A DNA stretch of 64,000 nt from Desulfobacteraceae bacterium (lineage in GTDB: Bacteria > Desulfobacterota > Desulfobacteria > Desulfobacterales > Desulfosalsimonadaceae). Below the pieces are notes generated by a model, which saw only the letters and a program-made list of their open reading frames with translations, did not search any database and was not told the DNA's origin. A program made the position numbers and the translations under genes. Location of the stretch: positions 62,001 through 126,000 of the forward strand of contig JAABSH010000003.1 in the NCBI GenBank assembly GCA_011390465.1, given 5' to 3'. Position 1 is the stretch's first letter. Every line of letters starts with the position of its first letter. Shown one piece after another: positions 24,971-33,984 of this stretch.

Positions 24971-27763
24971 TCAGGCGGTCGGATCAAGGACCCGTCCCAT
25001 AAACAGAATGGTTTGGGTAAAATGGTCATAAATGATAAACATAAAGGGCCTGTCCGCGGACAGAGTCGTTATTTGAGGCATTCCGGTTTCCGACATGACA
25101 ACCGCGGTGGCGGCCGCCGCTTCCGTGCCGTTTTCATCCACTGCCACAAATGCTTTGTGAAATACCTCATCAATCCAGGGTCTGGACTGAACCGGGCTGA
25201 CCATGTTGCTGAAATCGGCCAATGTCCAGTCAAAGGCATCTGTCATGCCAAGCCCCGTTAAAATATCTTTGCACCGGGTTTCACACGCAAACTCAAATTT
25301 CGGAAATGTTAAATTGACTGTCCCCATGGACAAAGCGTCAATAACCGATTCAATACCGGCGATATCAAGGCCGGCCTCCACGGATTGGAATTCACCGGCA
25401 TGGGGAATGATGACCAGCATGGCAAGCTCCTGCGGATAGGCATATTCCGGGAATTTGGGGCTGGCATAGGGAAGTTCCACAACGTCAAATCCGTTCCCCT
25501 TAAAATACCGGGTATCTGTTTGCCGATGCATGAAATGGGCGGTTACCACGGTTTGGTCAAGCAAGGTAAATGATCCCGGCGCCGTTCTTTCCGCGTTGAA
25601 TTTTTCATACCAGGAGCCCTTGAAATAGATGGCATTGGTCAGCACCACTGCTGTTGACGGGGAGATGGAACCGGGCGGCAAGAGATCTTTTATTTTTTCA
25701 TTGGTCTGGTCTTCCACCCACAGGTTAATGGTTTGTCTGCTGCGGGCCGGGTTTCCCGCGAAATCCAGGGTTCGCACACCGGTATCATAATTTTTTGCGA
25801 TGAGATCCAGATAATTCGGAAGAAACGGATACCCTATGCGGCTCCACACGGCATTGACCAGGCTCAGGGCAAAGGGATCGCCGGAGGGTGGCGGTTGGTC
25901 ATCCCGGCTGTTGATGTCGATATTCAAGGCATTCAAGGTGGGATGGAATCGGTCTTGCGGCAGGTTCAAATGCAGTGCGTCCGCCATTTGAGCGCTGGTT
26001 TGCCCGTTGGCCCCGGCCCAGGTCATGGCAAGGGCGTTTTCAATGCTGTAAGGGGAAAAGAAAAGATTTTTTCCGGATGAGGACGCCGCATTTCTTAAAG
26101 CATGATAAAAATCCAGGGTGAATTCGGAAAATCCCGCAACAAGGGTTTTTTGATCCGCATCAGAAGCCACCGGGGCCGAATCATACAATACGGATGATTT
26201 TACCAGACCTTCGGAAGGCATTGCCACACCGGACAGATAGTTCATGATAAAAAGTGCTTCCGCGAGTCCGATGCGATGATCGCAGTTCACGTCCGCTGAC
26301 GGATTAAGCGCAACACTGGTTTCCGTTTCTGTGCAGATTTTTAACGCAAGTATCAGATCCCCCAAATCAATGGTGCCGTCGCCGTTGATATCACCGGCAT
26401 CAGCGGCGGTATTTTCTTGACCATATTCATAAGCCCCGATATCCACACTTTCGCCCTTGGGCCGGGAGTTCCCCTCAAAATCCCGGGTGGGTGCATTGGT
26501 GTTGGTGCCATTGTCAATGGCGGGACTGGTTTCACTGAGATGAAGATCAAAATTTCCGGCATCCACAAACAGATCCGCTGGCGAAGCGGCTGTCAGCGAA
26601 TGCGCATCCTGATTGCCGCTGTAGGCTGTCCAATCGCCGCCGGCGATGTCGTCCGCGGAAAATTCATCCTCATATCCCACGGCAATCACGCGGCCCGGAT
26701 TGTCATTGTGAAACAGATTGTAATCCCCCGTATAATTGGCAACGCTTCTCTGTTCAAAGGCCAGACCGATATTGTCGCCCCCGGCAAGAATACAGTTCAC
26801 CATATGAAGCGCATCCCCGCTGTTTTCCACCCAGATGTTATATGTATCAGCATCCATGAAGGTGCAGTTGCGAAGGGTGGTCGTACCGGGAGTGCCGTCC
26901 CAGTCCAGTTCCAGATTGGAAATGCCGTTATTGTATGACAGACAGTTGGTCAGCGTAATCTGATCCGCCCATATTTTGTATCCGCCGTTAGCGCAGTTAA
27001 AAGCGGAACACCGATCAAGAAGAGTGCGATTTCCGCTGATATCAAAACCATCAAACACATTGTACGCCGTGCACCGGTTGAAGGTAAAGTCGTGCTGGCC
27101 GCCGTGCCCGATGGCAAAACCATCCACATTTTGTTCCGGATCCCTGCCGGTATGGGCGTTACAATCATTGAACACGCCGTTATAACAATCCGCGCCGCCG
27201 GATGGCGACGCATCTACCCCATACAAATCAAAATGGTGAATGAGAACCCGATTTAAAACAAAATCATGGCTCCCGTCGGCCAGGCCGATCCCATAGACCA
27301 CATGGCTCACTTCACAATCGGAAATCTCCAGAAATCCCGCGTGCATGGCCCATATGCCGTTATCCGGCCAGTTTCGGATTTCAAGATGCCGCAAATGGAT
27401 ATGATCATGGCTGATTAAAAAACCGTTGCCGCCGGACGATACCCCGGTGCCGTCAAGAATAACCTGTTCTTCCGGATATGCGGAAAAAATAATGGGCGCA
27501 TCTGCATTGCCGCTGGCCGTCGTATAAACCCGATCATTGTAAATTCCGCCCCGGATATAGACAATGTCTCCTGCCCGCAGCGTGTCGGCGGCATGCTGAA
27601 TGGTTTGCCAGGGCTGGGTGATGGTGCCGGCAAATGCATTATTCCCGTCAGTTGCCACATAATAGGTATCGGCGGCTGCGTTTGTACTTCCGAAAAATCC
27701 GATAAAAATGCCGATCCACAGAAAAATACAGCGAAATAAACACGACCACGATAATGTTTTCAT
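24971..27763 (-). CDS. secreted beta-helix / dockerin-like / serpin fusion protein
   Basis: A 930-aa exported protein with three modules. After a signal peptide (about 1-31), residues 32-445 form a right-handed parallel beta-helix (DTYYVATDGNNAFAGT, DRVYTTASGN; many Asn-rich turns; ends AYEYGQENT), as in pectate-lyase-like/NosD proteins. Residues about 451-515 hold two EF-hand-type calcium loops (GDINGDGTIDLGDL and ADVNCDHRIGLAEAL), a dockerin-like pair. Residues about 540-930 are a complete serpin (KNLFFSPYSIENALAMTWAGA, VLTNAIYFKGSW, FHKAFVAVDENGTEAAAAT, DRPFMFIIYD). The small-residue hinge before the reactive loop (about 877-890) is that of inhibitory serpins. The P1 residue is Thr or Met depending on alignment. 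Target protease unknown. Confidence 0.9.
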   Translation of the reverse strand: MKTLSWSCLFRCIFLWIGIFIGFFGSTNAAADTYYVATDGNNAFAGTITQPWQTIQHAADTLRAGDIVYIRGGIYNDRVYTTASGNADAPIIFSAYPEEQVILDGTGVSSGGNGFLISHDHIHLRHLEIRNWPDNGIWAMHAGFLEISDCEVSHVVYGIGLADGSHDFVLNRVLIHHFDLYGVDASPSGGADCYNGVFNDCNAHTGRDPEQNVDGFAIGHGGQHDFTFNRCTAYNVFDGFDISGNRTLLDRCSAFNCANGGYKIWADQITLTNCLSYNNGISNLELDWDGTPGTTTLRNCTFMDADTYNIWVENSGDALHMVNCILAGGDNIGLAFEQRSVANYTGDYNLFHNDNPGRVIAVGYEDEFSADDIAGGDWTAYSGNQDAHSLTAASPADLFVDAGNFDLHLSETSPAIDNGTNTNAPTRDFEGNSRPKGESVDIGAYEYGQENTAADAGDINGDGTIDLGDLILALKICTETETSVALNPSADVNCDHRIGLAEALFIMNYLSGVAMPSEGLVKSSVLYDSAPVASDADQKTLVAGFSEFTLDFYHALRNAASSSGKNLFFSPYSIENALAMTWAGANGQTSAQMADALHLNLPQDRFHPTLNALNIDINSRDDQPPPSGDPFALSLVNAVWSRIGYPFLPNYLDLIAKNYDTGVRTLDFAGNPARSRQTINLWVEDQTNEKIKDLLPPGSISPSTAVVLTNAIYFKGSWYEKFNAERTAPGSFTLLDQTVVTAHFMHRQTDTRYFKGNGFDVVELPYASPKFPEYAYPQELAMLVIIPHAGEFQSVEAGLDIAGIESVIDALSMGTVNLTFPKFEFACETRCKDILTGLGMTDAFDWTLADFSNMVSPVQSRPWIDEVFHKAFVAVDENGTEAAAATAVVMSETGMPQITTLSADRPFMFIIYDHFTQTILFMGRVLDPTA

Positions 27764-27811
27764 GATTTTTTCCTTTTTCTGCTCTCATCATTTTGTTTGT
27801 ATTCAGTGAAT

Positions 27812-28474
27812 TTATCGGATAATCCCGCTTCCGCTTGTTCGCTCCCCGGCCCAGGTGCCGGCCATATCCGGAACCATAAGGTGATCAAAATCAACCGCCC
27901 AGGTGCCGGCCATGCTTTCACAATCAGTTGTGCCGGTGATTAAAAGGGTAAATTGTACGCTGAAGCCGCCATATGCCGGGGGCAGGGTGACAGTATCCGA
28001 ATAGACCGATGTTATCTGATTTCCTTCTATGGTAACGGGCTGGTTGGTGAAATCACCGGTGATGGTGTCCCCGTATTCAACGGAATAATCCCCATCCGCC
28101 ACTACCTCCCCGGAAACCGCCTGGCGCAGCACAAAATTCAAGGTGCCAAGCAACTGGGATGACGCATCATAAATATCTGCGGTCCATTCTTCTTCAGGGC
28201 CGGTGATACCGGAAAGCCATTGCATATCAAAAATGGCGTCCATAAGATTGATCCGGTGATCCCCATTCACATCCGCTTCCAGAAGGGCCGATCCACCGGC
28301 TTCAGCGCCGGCGCTAATCTGAAGGCAGATGAGAATATCCGCCAGGTCAACCTGCCCGTCTGAATTAACATCGCCGATGATGGTGGTCGCACTTTCGTTC
28401 GGTGCTGCAAATGCAAATCCTGCCAAAAATACAATACAAACAGCTATAATTAAATTGATACTGCGAATGTTCAT
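27812..28474 (-). CDS. exported dockerin-like protein
   Basis: 220-aa secreted protein of unknown function. It has a clear signal peptide (about 1-23, ending AGFAFA). Residues about 32-93 are a dockerin-like pair of calcium loops (GDVNSDGQVDLADIL, ADVNGDHRINLMDAI) very similar in design to the module inside the neighbouring serpin fusion. The C-terminal ~125 residues (WTADIYDASSQLLG, TGTWAVDFDHLM) look like a beta-rich domain that I do not recognise. It is 48 bp upstream of the serpin fusion gene on the same strand, so the two are probably one operon. No cohesin-bearing scaffold is visible. Confidence 0.82.
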   Translation of the reverse strand: MNIRSINLIIAVCIVFLAGFAFAAPNESATTIIGDVNSDGQVDLADILICLQISAGAEAGGSALLEADVNGDHRINLMDAIFDMQWLSGITGPEEEWTADIYDASSQLLGTLNFVLRQAVSGEVVADGDYSVEYGDTITGDFTNQPVTIEGNQITSVYSDTVTLPPAYGGFSVQFTLLITGTTDCESMAGTWAVDFDHLMVPDMAGTWAGERTSGSGIIR

Positions 28475-28655
28475 TTTTTCCCTCAGCTTCTTTTGATTAT
28501 TTTAGCCTTGATTATCCTTTCGGCCACCGTCATTTTTTTATCATGAACAAAGAGTTTTTTTGAGAACACGGTATATTATCATTATTTTTTCCTTTCTTTT
28601 AAATCAGCCATGATCGAGGTTTCCGGTTTTCATGGAATACCCCTCCGTATATCTT

Positions 28656-29645
28656 TCAGCCGTCAACCAGGCCTGCCGCCTCTCCGGCCGCCTGTTCCTG
28701 TTTTGCGCCAGCCCAGGCCGCAGCCTTGTTTTTGAGTTCACCGAATTTAGATGACACAGTCTCCAGTTTAACTTCCCATTCCGGATTGGCCGTTTGTCCC
28801 TCCGTCACTTTGAAAAATACCTGCATCAGCGCGGTCATGCCGATGGGTTCAATCACGGCCTGTTTGATGCCCCATGCAAAAACGATTGCAATGATCAGTG
28901 TCAGAGGTCCGGCTGTGCCGGGAAATAACCCCACAAGAAGCGCCACCGGTCCGAGTACCACTAAAAACACAAGAAATGTCAACACCCAGATAAAGATGGC
29001 CAGCCAGACCGCGTTTTTGAGAAATTTTGTGTAATTCTGCGCATACAGTATCAGTGCGGTACGGCTTGTGGCCCAGGGATTTTCGGCCCGGGTTTTTATC
29101 AGATACGCCAAAATGACTTCATCGAGATACGTAAGGGAAAGGGTGATGATGGTGTTGATAAATTTTACGGCGCCGCCTGTCCCCGGGATGGGTAAAATGG
29201 ATGCAATACTTAGAAATACCCGGTTAAAGGCCCGCAAAACCCCCTTGATCAGCTGATCCAGCCCAAAAAGCAGCGAGGATGTGGCAAAGCGCTCCTGAAC
29301 CTGCTGGCGGGCATAATCAATTTGACCTTTTCCTTGGGGGATTTCTTTGCCATGGACCAGCTCCACCAGTACCGCAATATGCCCGGCTTTGACAATGTAG
29401 AGCAGATATTCGCGGATGAAATACATGATCGCGGCAGCCAGGCCAAATCCCGCCAAACCGCCCCACATGCCCCCTTCAGGCGCACTGCCGGCAATTGAGC
29501 CGATACCGTAACCGATACCGGCCCCCACGCCGGTGATCAGAACAAAGCCCAGGGTGATGCCAAAATAAATGATAAACCGAAAAACAAGAAAAGGCGCTGT
29601 TTTCATCATTAAGCCCAATACTTCTCCCAAATTGAAATCTTTCAT
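28656..29645 (-). CDS. polytopic membrane protein of unknown function
   Basis: 329-aa predicted inner-membrane protein. The start is set at ATG 29645 by a strong ribosome site (GGAGGGGG); a longer open frame reaches 29732 but lacks one. Hydrophobic stretches include FLVFRFIIYFGITLGFVLI, a Gly-rich GVGAGIGYGIGSIAG, AAIMYFIREYLLYIV, AVWLAIFIWVLTFLVFLVV and LTLIIAIVFAWGIKQAV. The C-terminal ~40 residues are hydrophilic and Ala/Glu-rich, possibly helical. I do not recognise the family. It is 84 bp downstream of the DUF4412-like gene in a run of leftward envelope genes. Confidence 0.7.
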   Translation of the reverse strand: MKDFNLGEVLGLMMKTAPFLVFRFIIYFGITLGFVLITGVGAGIGYGIGSIAGSAPEGGMWGGLAGFGLAAAIMYFIREYLLYIVKAGHIAVLVELVHGKEIPQGKGQIDYARQQVQERFATSSLLFGLDQLIKGVLRAFNRVFLSIASILPIPGTGGAVKFINTIITLSLTYLDEVILAYLIKTRAENPWATSRTALILYAQNYTKFLKNAVWLAIFIWVLTFLVFLVVLGPVALLVGLFPGTAGPLTLIIAIVFAWGIKQAVIEPIGMTALMQVFFKVTEGQTANPEWEVKLETVSSKFGELKNKAAAWAGAKQEQAAGEAAGLVDG

Positions 29646-29728
29646 GATCCCCCTCCACGTCCGCAAGATAGAAAATGGCGAAATCCCCACCGTGCCTTTG
29701 AATTTTAATGAAAAGCCGGTTCCGGGAA

Positions 29729-30490
29729 TCACCGTCCGATTAAATTCCAGAATCCCTTTCCAGCATCCTTTATCATGTCGGCAACCCCTGTTTCCTTTTC
29801 TGCTTCAGTCTCCTGAGCCGTCTTGGGATTTCTTTGTCTTTTCTCTCCCCCAAAATTCATTCCCATTACCGCCATCATGTTATCGACTTTCGTGTAACCG
29901 GAAAGCGGCCTGAAAAGATTTGCGGAAGGTTTTTTGGTGCTGATGTTGCGTAATTCTGAGACATTGCCTTTCTCCCCCTGAATTTTTAGCGGCATCTCAA
30001 ATTTGTCGGATTGCCAGATAATTGAAGACTGCTTGAATTTCATGCCCATCATGGTCGTTGTGGTGGTCACTTTCTTTTTTGTGCAGGTATAGCCGCTGAC
30101 GGTTTCCTTGCCCAGGATTTTTTCGGAATCCACATTTTGATAGGATTTCATTAAATCCATCATTTCCTGTTCATCAATTTCTGATTCATAAACCAGTTTT
30201 TTGTCATGGTTATACATGTACTGCCTGTTTTTATCCTTGAACGCCAAAATTGTCATATCCTTTGGCATTCCTTGCTGCCCGGCCCCCATGAGCATCCCGT
30301 CCATGCGATACGCTTCAGGGGTGACATATAATTTTGATGTGTTTACCGAATCGCTGTCGGGTAAAATCATGACCCAGTCTGCTGAAAAACTGGTAATTTT
30401 GCCCCCGAAAAAACCGAAAGCGGATGTTGCGGATATAAACAGAAAAATAAAAGATACCCCGAAAATGATCCGCCATAATCTTGAAAACAT
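29729..30490 (-). CDS. exported protein, DUF4412-like (periplasmic)
   Basis: 253-aa predicted periplasmic protein. ATG at 30490 is chosen because AGGAG lies 9 nt upstream. A signal peptide (about 8-24, FGVSFIFLFISATSAFG) is followed by a beta-rich domain (SADWVMILPDSD, YRMDGMLMGAG, ILAFKDKNRQYMYNHD, VSGYTCTKKKV) of the DUF4412 type, related in shape to lipoprotein-carrier proteins such as LolA/LolB. The C-terminus is charged. Function unknown; an envelope role is inferred from the signal peptide and fold. Confidence 0.65.
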   Translation of the reverse strand: MFSRLWRIIFGVSFIFLFISATSAFGFFGGKITSFSADWVMILPDSDSVNTSKLYVTPEAYRMDGMLMGAGQQGMPKDMTILAFKDKNRQYMYNHDKKLVYESEIDEQEMMDLMKSYQNVDSEKILGKETVSGYTCTKKKVTTTTTMMGMKFKQSSIIWQSDKFEMPLKIQGEKGNVSELRNISTKKPSANLFRPLSGYTKVDNMMAVMGMNFGGEKRQRNPKTAQETEAEKETGVADMIKDAGKGFWNLIGR

Positions 30491-30656
30491 AATCGTTAAT
30501 CTCCTGCTTTTTATGAATTTAATAAAAAAGACCCGCAACAATAGCCATAACAGAATAATTTCAGCGAACAAGCTGAAGGAATGCCGGTCAACCGATAGCC
30601 GGGGCAGCGGCCGGGGCGATAAAATTGCGTCCCGGCCGCCACTGTAAGATGATTTC

Positions 30657-32075
30657 CTATTTCACTGAATAATCTTTGAGTTCGCCTCTGATCATGGCTA
30701 CACCGATATCCATCTCGTACTTCACCTCGCCGACGCCCACTGCCCACCAGTGATCCGCATGAGACCCCGCTTCACCAAACCCTCTTACAAGGATACAATC
30801 AAATGTACCCGCCGGGACCGTTACCCTTTCGGATGTGGAAATTACCTCCCAGTCCACCACTCCGCCCTGACCGCTGGTCTGCCATGTGTCACCGGTTTTC
30901 AGGGAAGATTCAAACCAGAGATCCGGAGTGGTTAAGATACCATTAAATGAATCCCCATAACAGAGCAGAGCGTCGCCCTGATTAGCCAATAAACTCCAAT
31001 GCCCCTCATACATCGGATCCCCTGAATACTCGATGCGTGTCGCCGTCACACCGCTGATGTTTTGCGTCCGGACGGCATCCATGCGATAGGTGCCAGGTAC
31101 GGCGCCGCCCGATTCAAGGGAATACAACCACCAGTTCCCAATGGAGAGAGACATAATCCCCTCGGCAACACTGTTTGAATCATCTCCGCCGCCACTGCCT
31201 GTATCATCATCGTCTCCGCCGTTATTCCCCGTATCATCACCTCCGGCGCCGGCGTCATTATCCAGTCCGCAGATTTTTACATGCTCGATGCGGTGACCGG
31301 CAAGCCCCCAGATGCGGACTTTGGAAGACGCAAATGTCCCCGCGGGCATGGCCAATGTTTCGATGGTGGTGCCTTCGCTGTTGGTCCATGACACCTGGAC
31401 AGTGCCGTTATTGTATGTCAGGGTCAGCAATCCTTCCAGGTCTCCCACATGATCTAATTCCTCCAAATATCTGGGATCCTCCCGGATGCACTCAAATGCC
31501 CGGGTCTGGCCGGATACCGGCGGTTTTCCAATATTAATGCTTTCCATGGCATCCAACCCATACCGGAACCGCATGATGGCGGAAACACCGTCCAATCCTA
31601 CGAGTTCAACAAAATAAGAAGCACATTGGGTGCTGCCAACCCCCGCGTTGCGTTTCAGATTTGCCTGAACCTGGAAATTGCCGGTGAACGCTTTTTTGGT
31701 TTCAATATAATCATAATGCTGGGAGAACAGAACCTCCTGGTTGTCAATGGCAACCTTGTGGCCGCCGGCATTGACTGCTGTATTGGTCCCGGTGGTCCAG
31801 TTGGTTGTTAAGGAGCCGCTGAAATCGTCTTCCAGCAGAACGACCTTGCACATCGGGTCCTCTCCGTCATCACCGGTGTCACCATTATCACCGGTGTCGC
31901 CATTCTCTCCGGTATCCCCATTATCCCCCGTCCCGTTTCCGTTTTCCCCGGCAGTATCTTTTGAATCGCTGCTACTACTGCTGTTGCATCCCACCGCAAC
32001 AGCCATAACCAGAAACAGAATCATAAAAATTGACAACATGGGTCCTGCAACACACCTGAATGCCTTTTTTTTCAT
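30657..32075 (-). CDS. lipoprotein with Asp/Gly-rich linkers
   Basis: 472-aa predicted lipoprotein. The signal peptide ends in a lipobox-like VAVGC (Cys30). A low-complexity linker (about 31-75) of repeated GDNGDTG-type units comes next. Then follow a jelly-roll-like domain (EDDFSGSLTTNW, AGHRIEHVKICG) resembling carbohydrate-binding or laminin-G-like modules, a second Asp/Gly/Ser linker (about 275-300), and a C-terminal domain (IGNWWLYSLES, VTVPAGTFDCILVRG, HWWAVGVGEVKYE) that recurs in bacterial surface lipoproteins. Calcium binding by the acidic linkers is possible (inferred). The linker DNA (about 31860-31945) is an in-frame tandem repeat and may vary in length. Confidence 0.78.
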   Translation of the reverse strand: MKKKAFRCVAGPMLSIFMILFLVMAVAVGCNSSSSSDSKDTAGENGNGTGDNGDTGENGDTGDNGDTGDDGEDPMCKVVLLEDDFSGSLTTNWTTGTNTAVNAGGHKVAIDNQEVLFSQHYDYIETKKAFTGNFQVQANLKRNAGVGSTQCASYFVELVGLDGVSAIMRFRYGLDAMESINIGKPPVSGQTRAFECIREDPRYLEELDHVGDLEGLLTLTYNNGTVQVSWTNSEGTTIETLAMPAGTFASSKVRIWGLAGHRIEHVKICGLDNDAGAGGDDTGNNGGDDDDTGSGGGDDSNSVAEGIMSLSIGNWWLYSLESGGAVPGTYRMDAVRTQNISGVTATRIEYSGDPMYEGHWSLLANQGDALLCYGDSFNGILTTPDLWFESSLKTGDTWQTSGQGGVVDWEVISTSERVTVPAGTFDCILVRGFGEAGSHADHWWAVGVGEVKYEMDIGVAMIRGELKDYSVK

Positions 32076-32534
32076 TTTTTCCTCCCCTGTTTTAGTTAAG
32101 TTTCAAAACCTGTTTGGTGAGCAATAACAGGTTATAAAGGATGAAGTTCTGCAATCAGATGAAGTGAGTGGTTCCAAACCATGATTTGAAAAACCGATTG
32201 CTGTATAAAACGAATTTGACATCAGGAGATAAACCCTGAAATATGTCATTTGGTTTTGTGTAACCCGGTTTTGGAAGGAAAGCTCACTCCTTGTTTGCTG
32301 TTTTCAGTCTTTTTTTTGCGGTTTGGCAACCACCGGCACAAGGAGTCAGGATGAGCTGAAATGATTTTGAAAAGTCAGAAACAGACCGGGTGACTGATAT
32401 GTTATGTTTTTTGCACAAATACCATAAACCGGATCGATTGGCAATAGAATATACTGACCGATTTTTCGGATTTCCTATTTTTAATTTTGGTTGGGCCGGG
32501 TATTTTTTATAAATATTTTGGGGGCTTTGCAAAA
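32076..32534. other. intergenic region between divergent lipoprotein and mgtE genes
   Basis: About 460 bp with no convincing gene. It should hold the promoters of the leftward lipoprotein and of mgtE. I looked for a magnesium riboswitch (M-box) ahead of mgtE and did not recognise one. Confidence 0.5.
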
Positions 32535-33956
32535 ATGAACGCGATTGCGACGAACAAGGATAACAAGGATAACAAGGATCAAACAGATAAAGCGGAAACA
32601 ACGGACAAACCCTGGGAAAAATTGCATGAACTGATTGCCGGTGCGGGCACGGAAGAAATTCTGGCGTTTTTTGATCTTCTGGGGGCCGCGGAAACCGCCC
32701 GCACTATTTCCCGTATCCCGCCCGATGACCAGATCCGGTTGTTTTCACTGCTCACGCCGGCGGATGCAGCCGATATTATCGAAGAAATTTCCGATACCCA
32801 GGCCGCGGACCTGATTGAAGATTTGCCCCCGGAGATGGCGGCTGCCATTCTCGAAGAACTGGACAGCGACCATGTGGTGGATGTGCTCGGTGAAATCAGC
32901 GATCACCGGGCCGAGGCCATTTTGGATGAAATGGATTCTGAAGATGCCCGGGAAGCCCGGCAGTTTTTGGAATATCCCGGTGATTCCGCCGGCGGTCTCA
33001 TGGTGTCCGAATTTCTGGCCTATCCCGGGAATCTGCGGGTGAGCGATATTTTGAAAGATCTTGAGGTGAACCGGGAATCTTATGCGGATTACAATGTGCA
33101 GTACCTGTATGTGACAGAAACGGGAAACCGGCTGGCCGGGGTGCTGCGGATGCATGATTTATTATTCCCCTCGCAAAATGCATATCTGCGCGATTTGATG
33201 ATACGAAATCCGCTCAAGGTGTCCGTGGACGCGCCCCTGGAAACGCTGCGGGATTTTTTTGAGGAACATCGGCTGTTCGGGGTGCCGGTGGTGGATGCGG
33301 ATGGCCAGATGCTGGGGGTGGTGCTGCCGGAGGCAGTGGAAGAAGCGTCTCAGGAACGGTCCGTGCGCCAGTTTCTGGGGTTCAGCGGTATTGTGGGCGG
33401 CGAGGAATTCCGGTCCATGCCGCTTTTGGTGCGGTCCGGCCGCCGTCTGTCCTGGCTCAGTCTCAATATTGTGCTCAATATTATCGCGGCCAGCGTGATT
33501 GCCATGTATCAGGATACCTTGTCCGCCGTTATTGCCCTTGCCGTATTTCTGCCCATGGTCAGCGACATGAGCGGGTGCTCGGGCAATCAGGCCGTGGCCG
33601 TGTCCATGCGGGAACTCTCCCTGGGCCTGGTCCGCCCAAATGAATTGATTCGCGTTTTAATAAAAGAAGCCGGTTTAGGGCTGATCAACGGCGCGGCGCT
33701 GGGGCTGCTGCTGGGCGGTCTGGCGTTCTTGTGGAAGGGCAACCTTTATCTCGGGCTGGTGGTAGGCGGGGCCTTGGCCGTCAATACCGTTGTGGCGGTT
33801 TCTTTGGGCGGTCTTTTGCCGCTTTTTTTAAAAAGATTGAAAATGGACCCGGCCCTGGTGTCTTCTCCTTTGCTTACAACAGTGACGGATATGTGCGGAT
33901 TTTTCTTTGTGCTCAGTTTTGCCACGGCGGTCATGGCAAAGATCAGCGGGGTATAG
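32535..33956 (+). CDS. mgtE: magnesium transporter MgtE
   Basis: Mg2+ channel of 473 aa. The cytosolic N-domain (about 30-140, with repeated IIEEISDTQAADLIEDLPPE) is followed by two CBS domains (about 145-265) that sense Mg2+. Five membrane helices occupy the C-terminal third, including the pore-lining PMVSDMSGCSGNQAVAVSMREL. ATG at 32535 is favoured over the open frame from 32487. The first ~20 residues contain a DNKDNKDN repeat typical of low-complexity N-termini. The gene ends 28 bp before the Hsp70-operon repeat protein, so read-through into that operon is possible. Confidence 0.94.
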   Translation: MNAIATNKDNKDNKDQTDKAETTDKPWEKLHELIAGAGTEEILAFFDLLGAAETARTISRIPPDDQIRLFSLLTPADAADIIEEISDTQAADLIEDLPPEMAAAILEELDSDHVVDVLGEISDHRAEAILDEMDSEDAREARQFLEYPGDSAGGLMVSEFLAYPGNLRVSDILKDLEVNRESYADYNVQYLYVTETGNRLAGVLRMHDLLFPSQNAYLRDLMIRNPLKVSVDAPLETLRDFFEEHRLFGVPVVDADGQMLGVVLPEAVEEASQERSVRQFLGFSGIVGGEEFRSMPLLVRSGRRLSWLSLNIVLNIIAASVIAMYQDTLSAVIALAVFLPMVSDMSGCSGNQAVAVSMRELSLGLVRPNELIRVLIKEAGLGLINGAALGLLLGGLAFLWKGNLYLGLVVGGALAVNTVVAVSLGGLLPLFLKRLKMDPALVSSPLLTTVTDMCGFFFVLSFATAVMAKISGV

Positions 33957-33984
33957 CAAGGGCAAAAACTCATGGTTGATTTTG

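Noticed and set aside
24971-28474. Cellulosome components
   Set aside because: Calcium-loop pairs alone do not make a cellulosome; no cohesin, scaffoldin or glycoside hydrolase is in the window.
32076-32534. M-box magnesium riboswitch ahead of mgtE
   Set aside because: I could not identify the conserved helices in the leader; a covariance search would be needed to decide.
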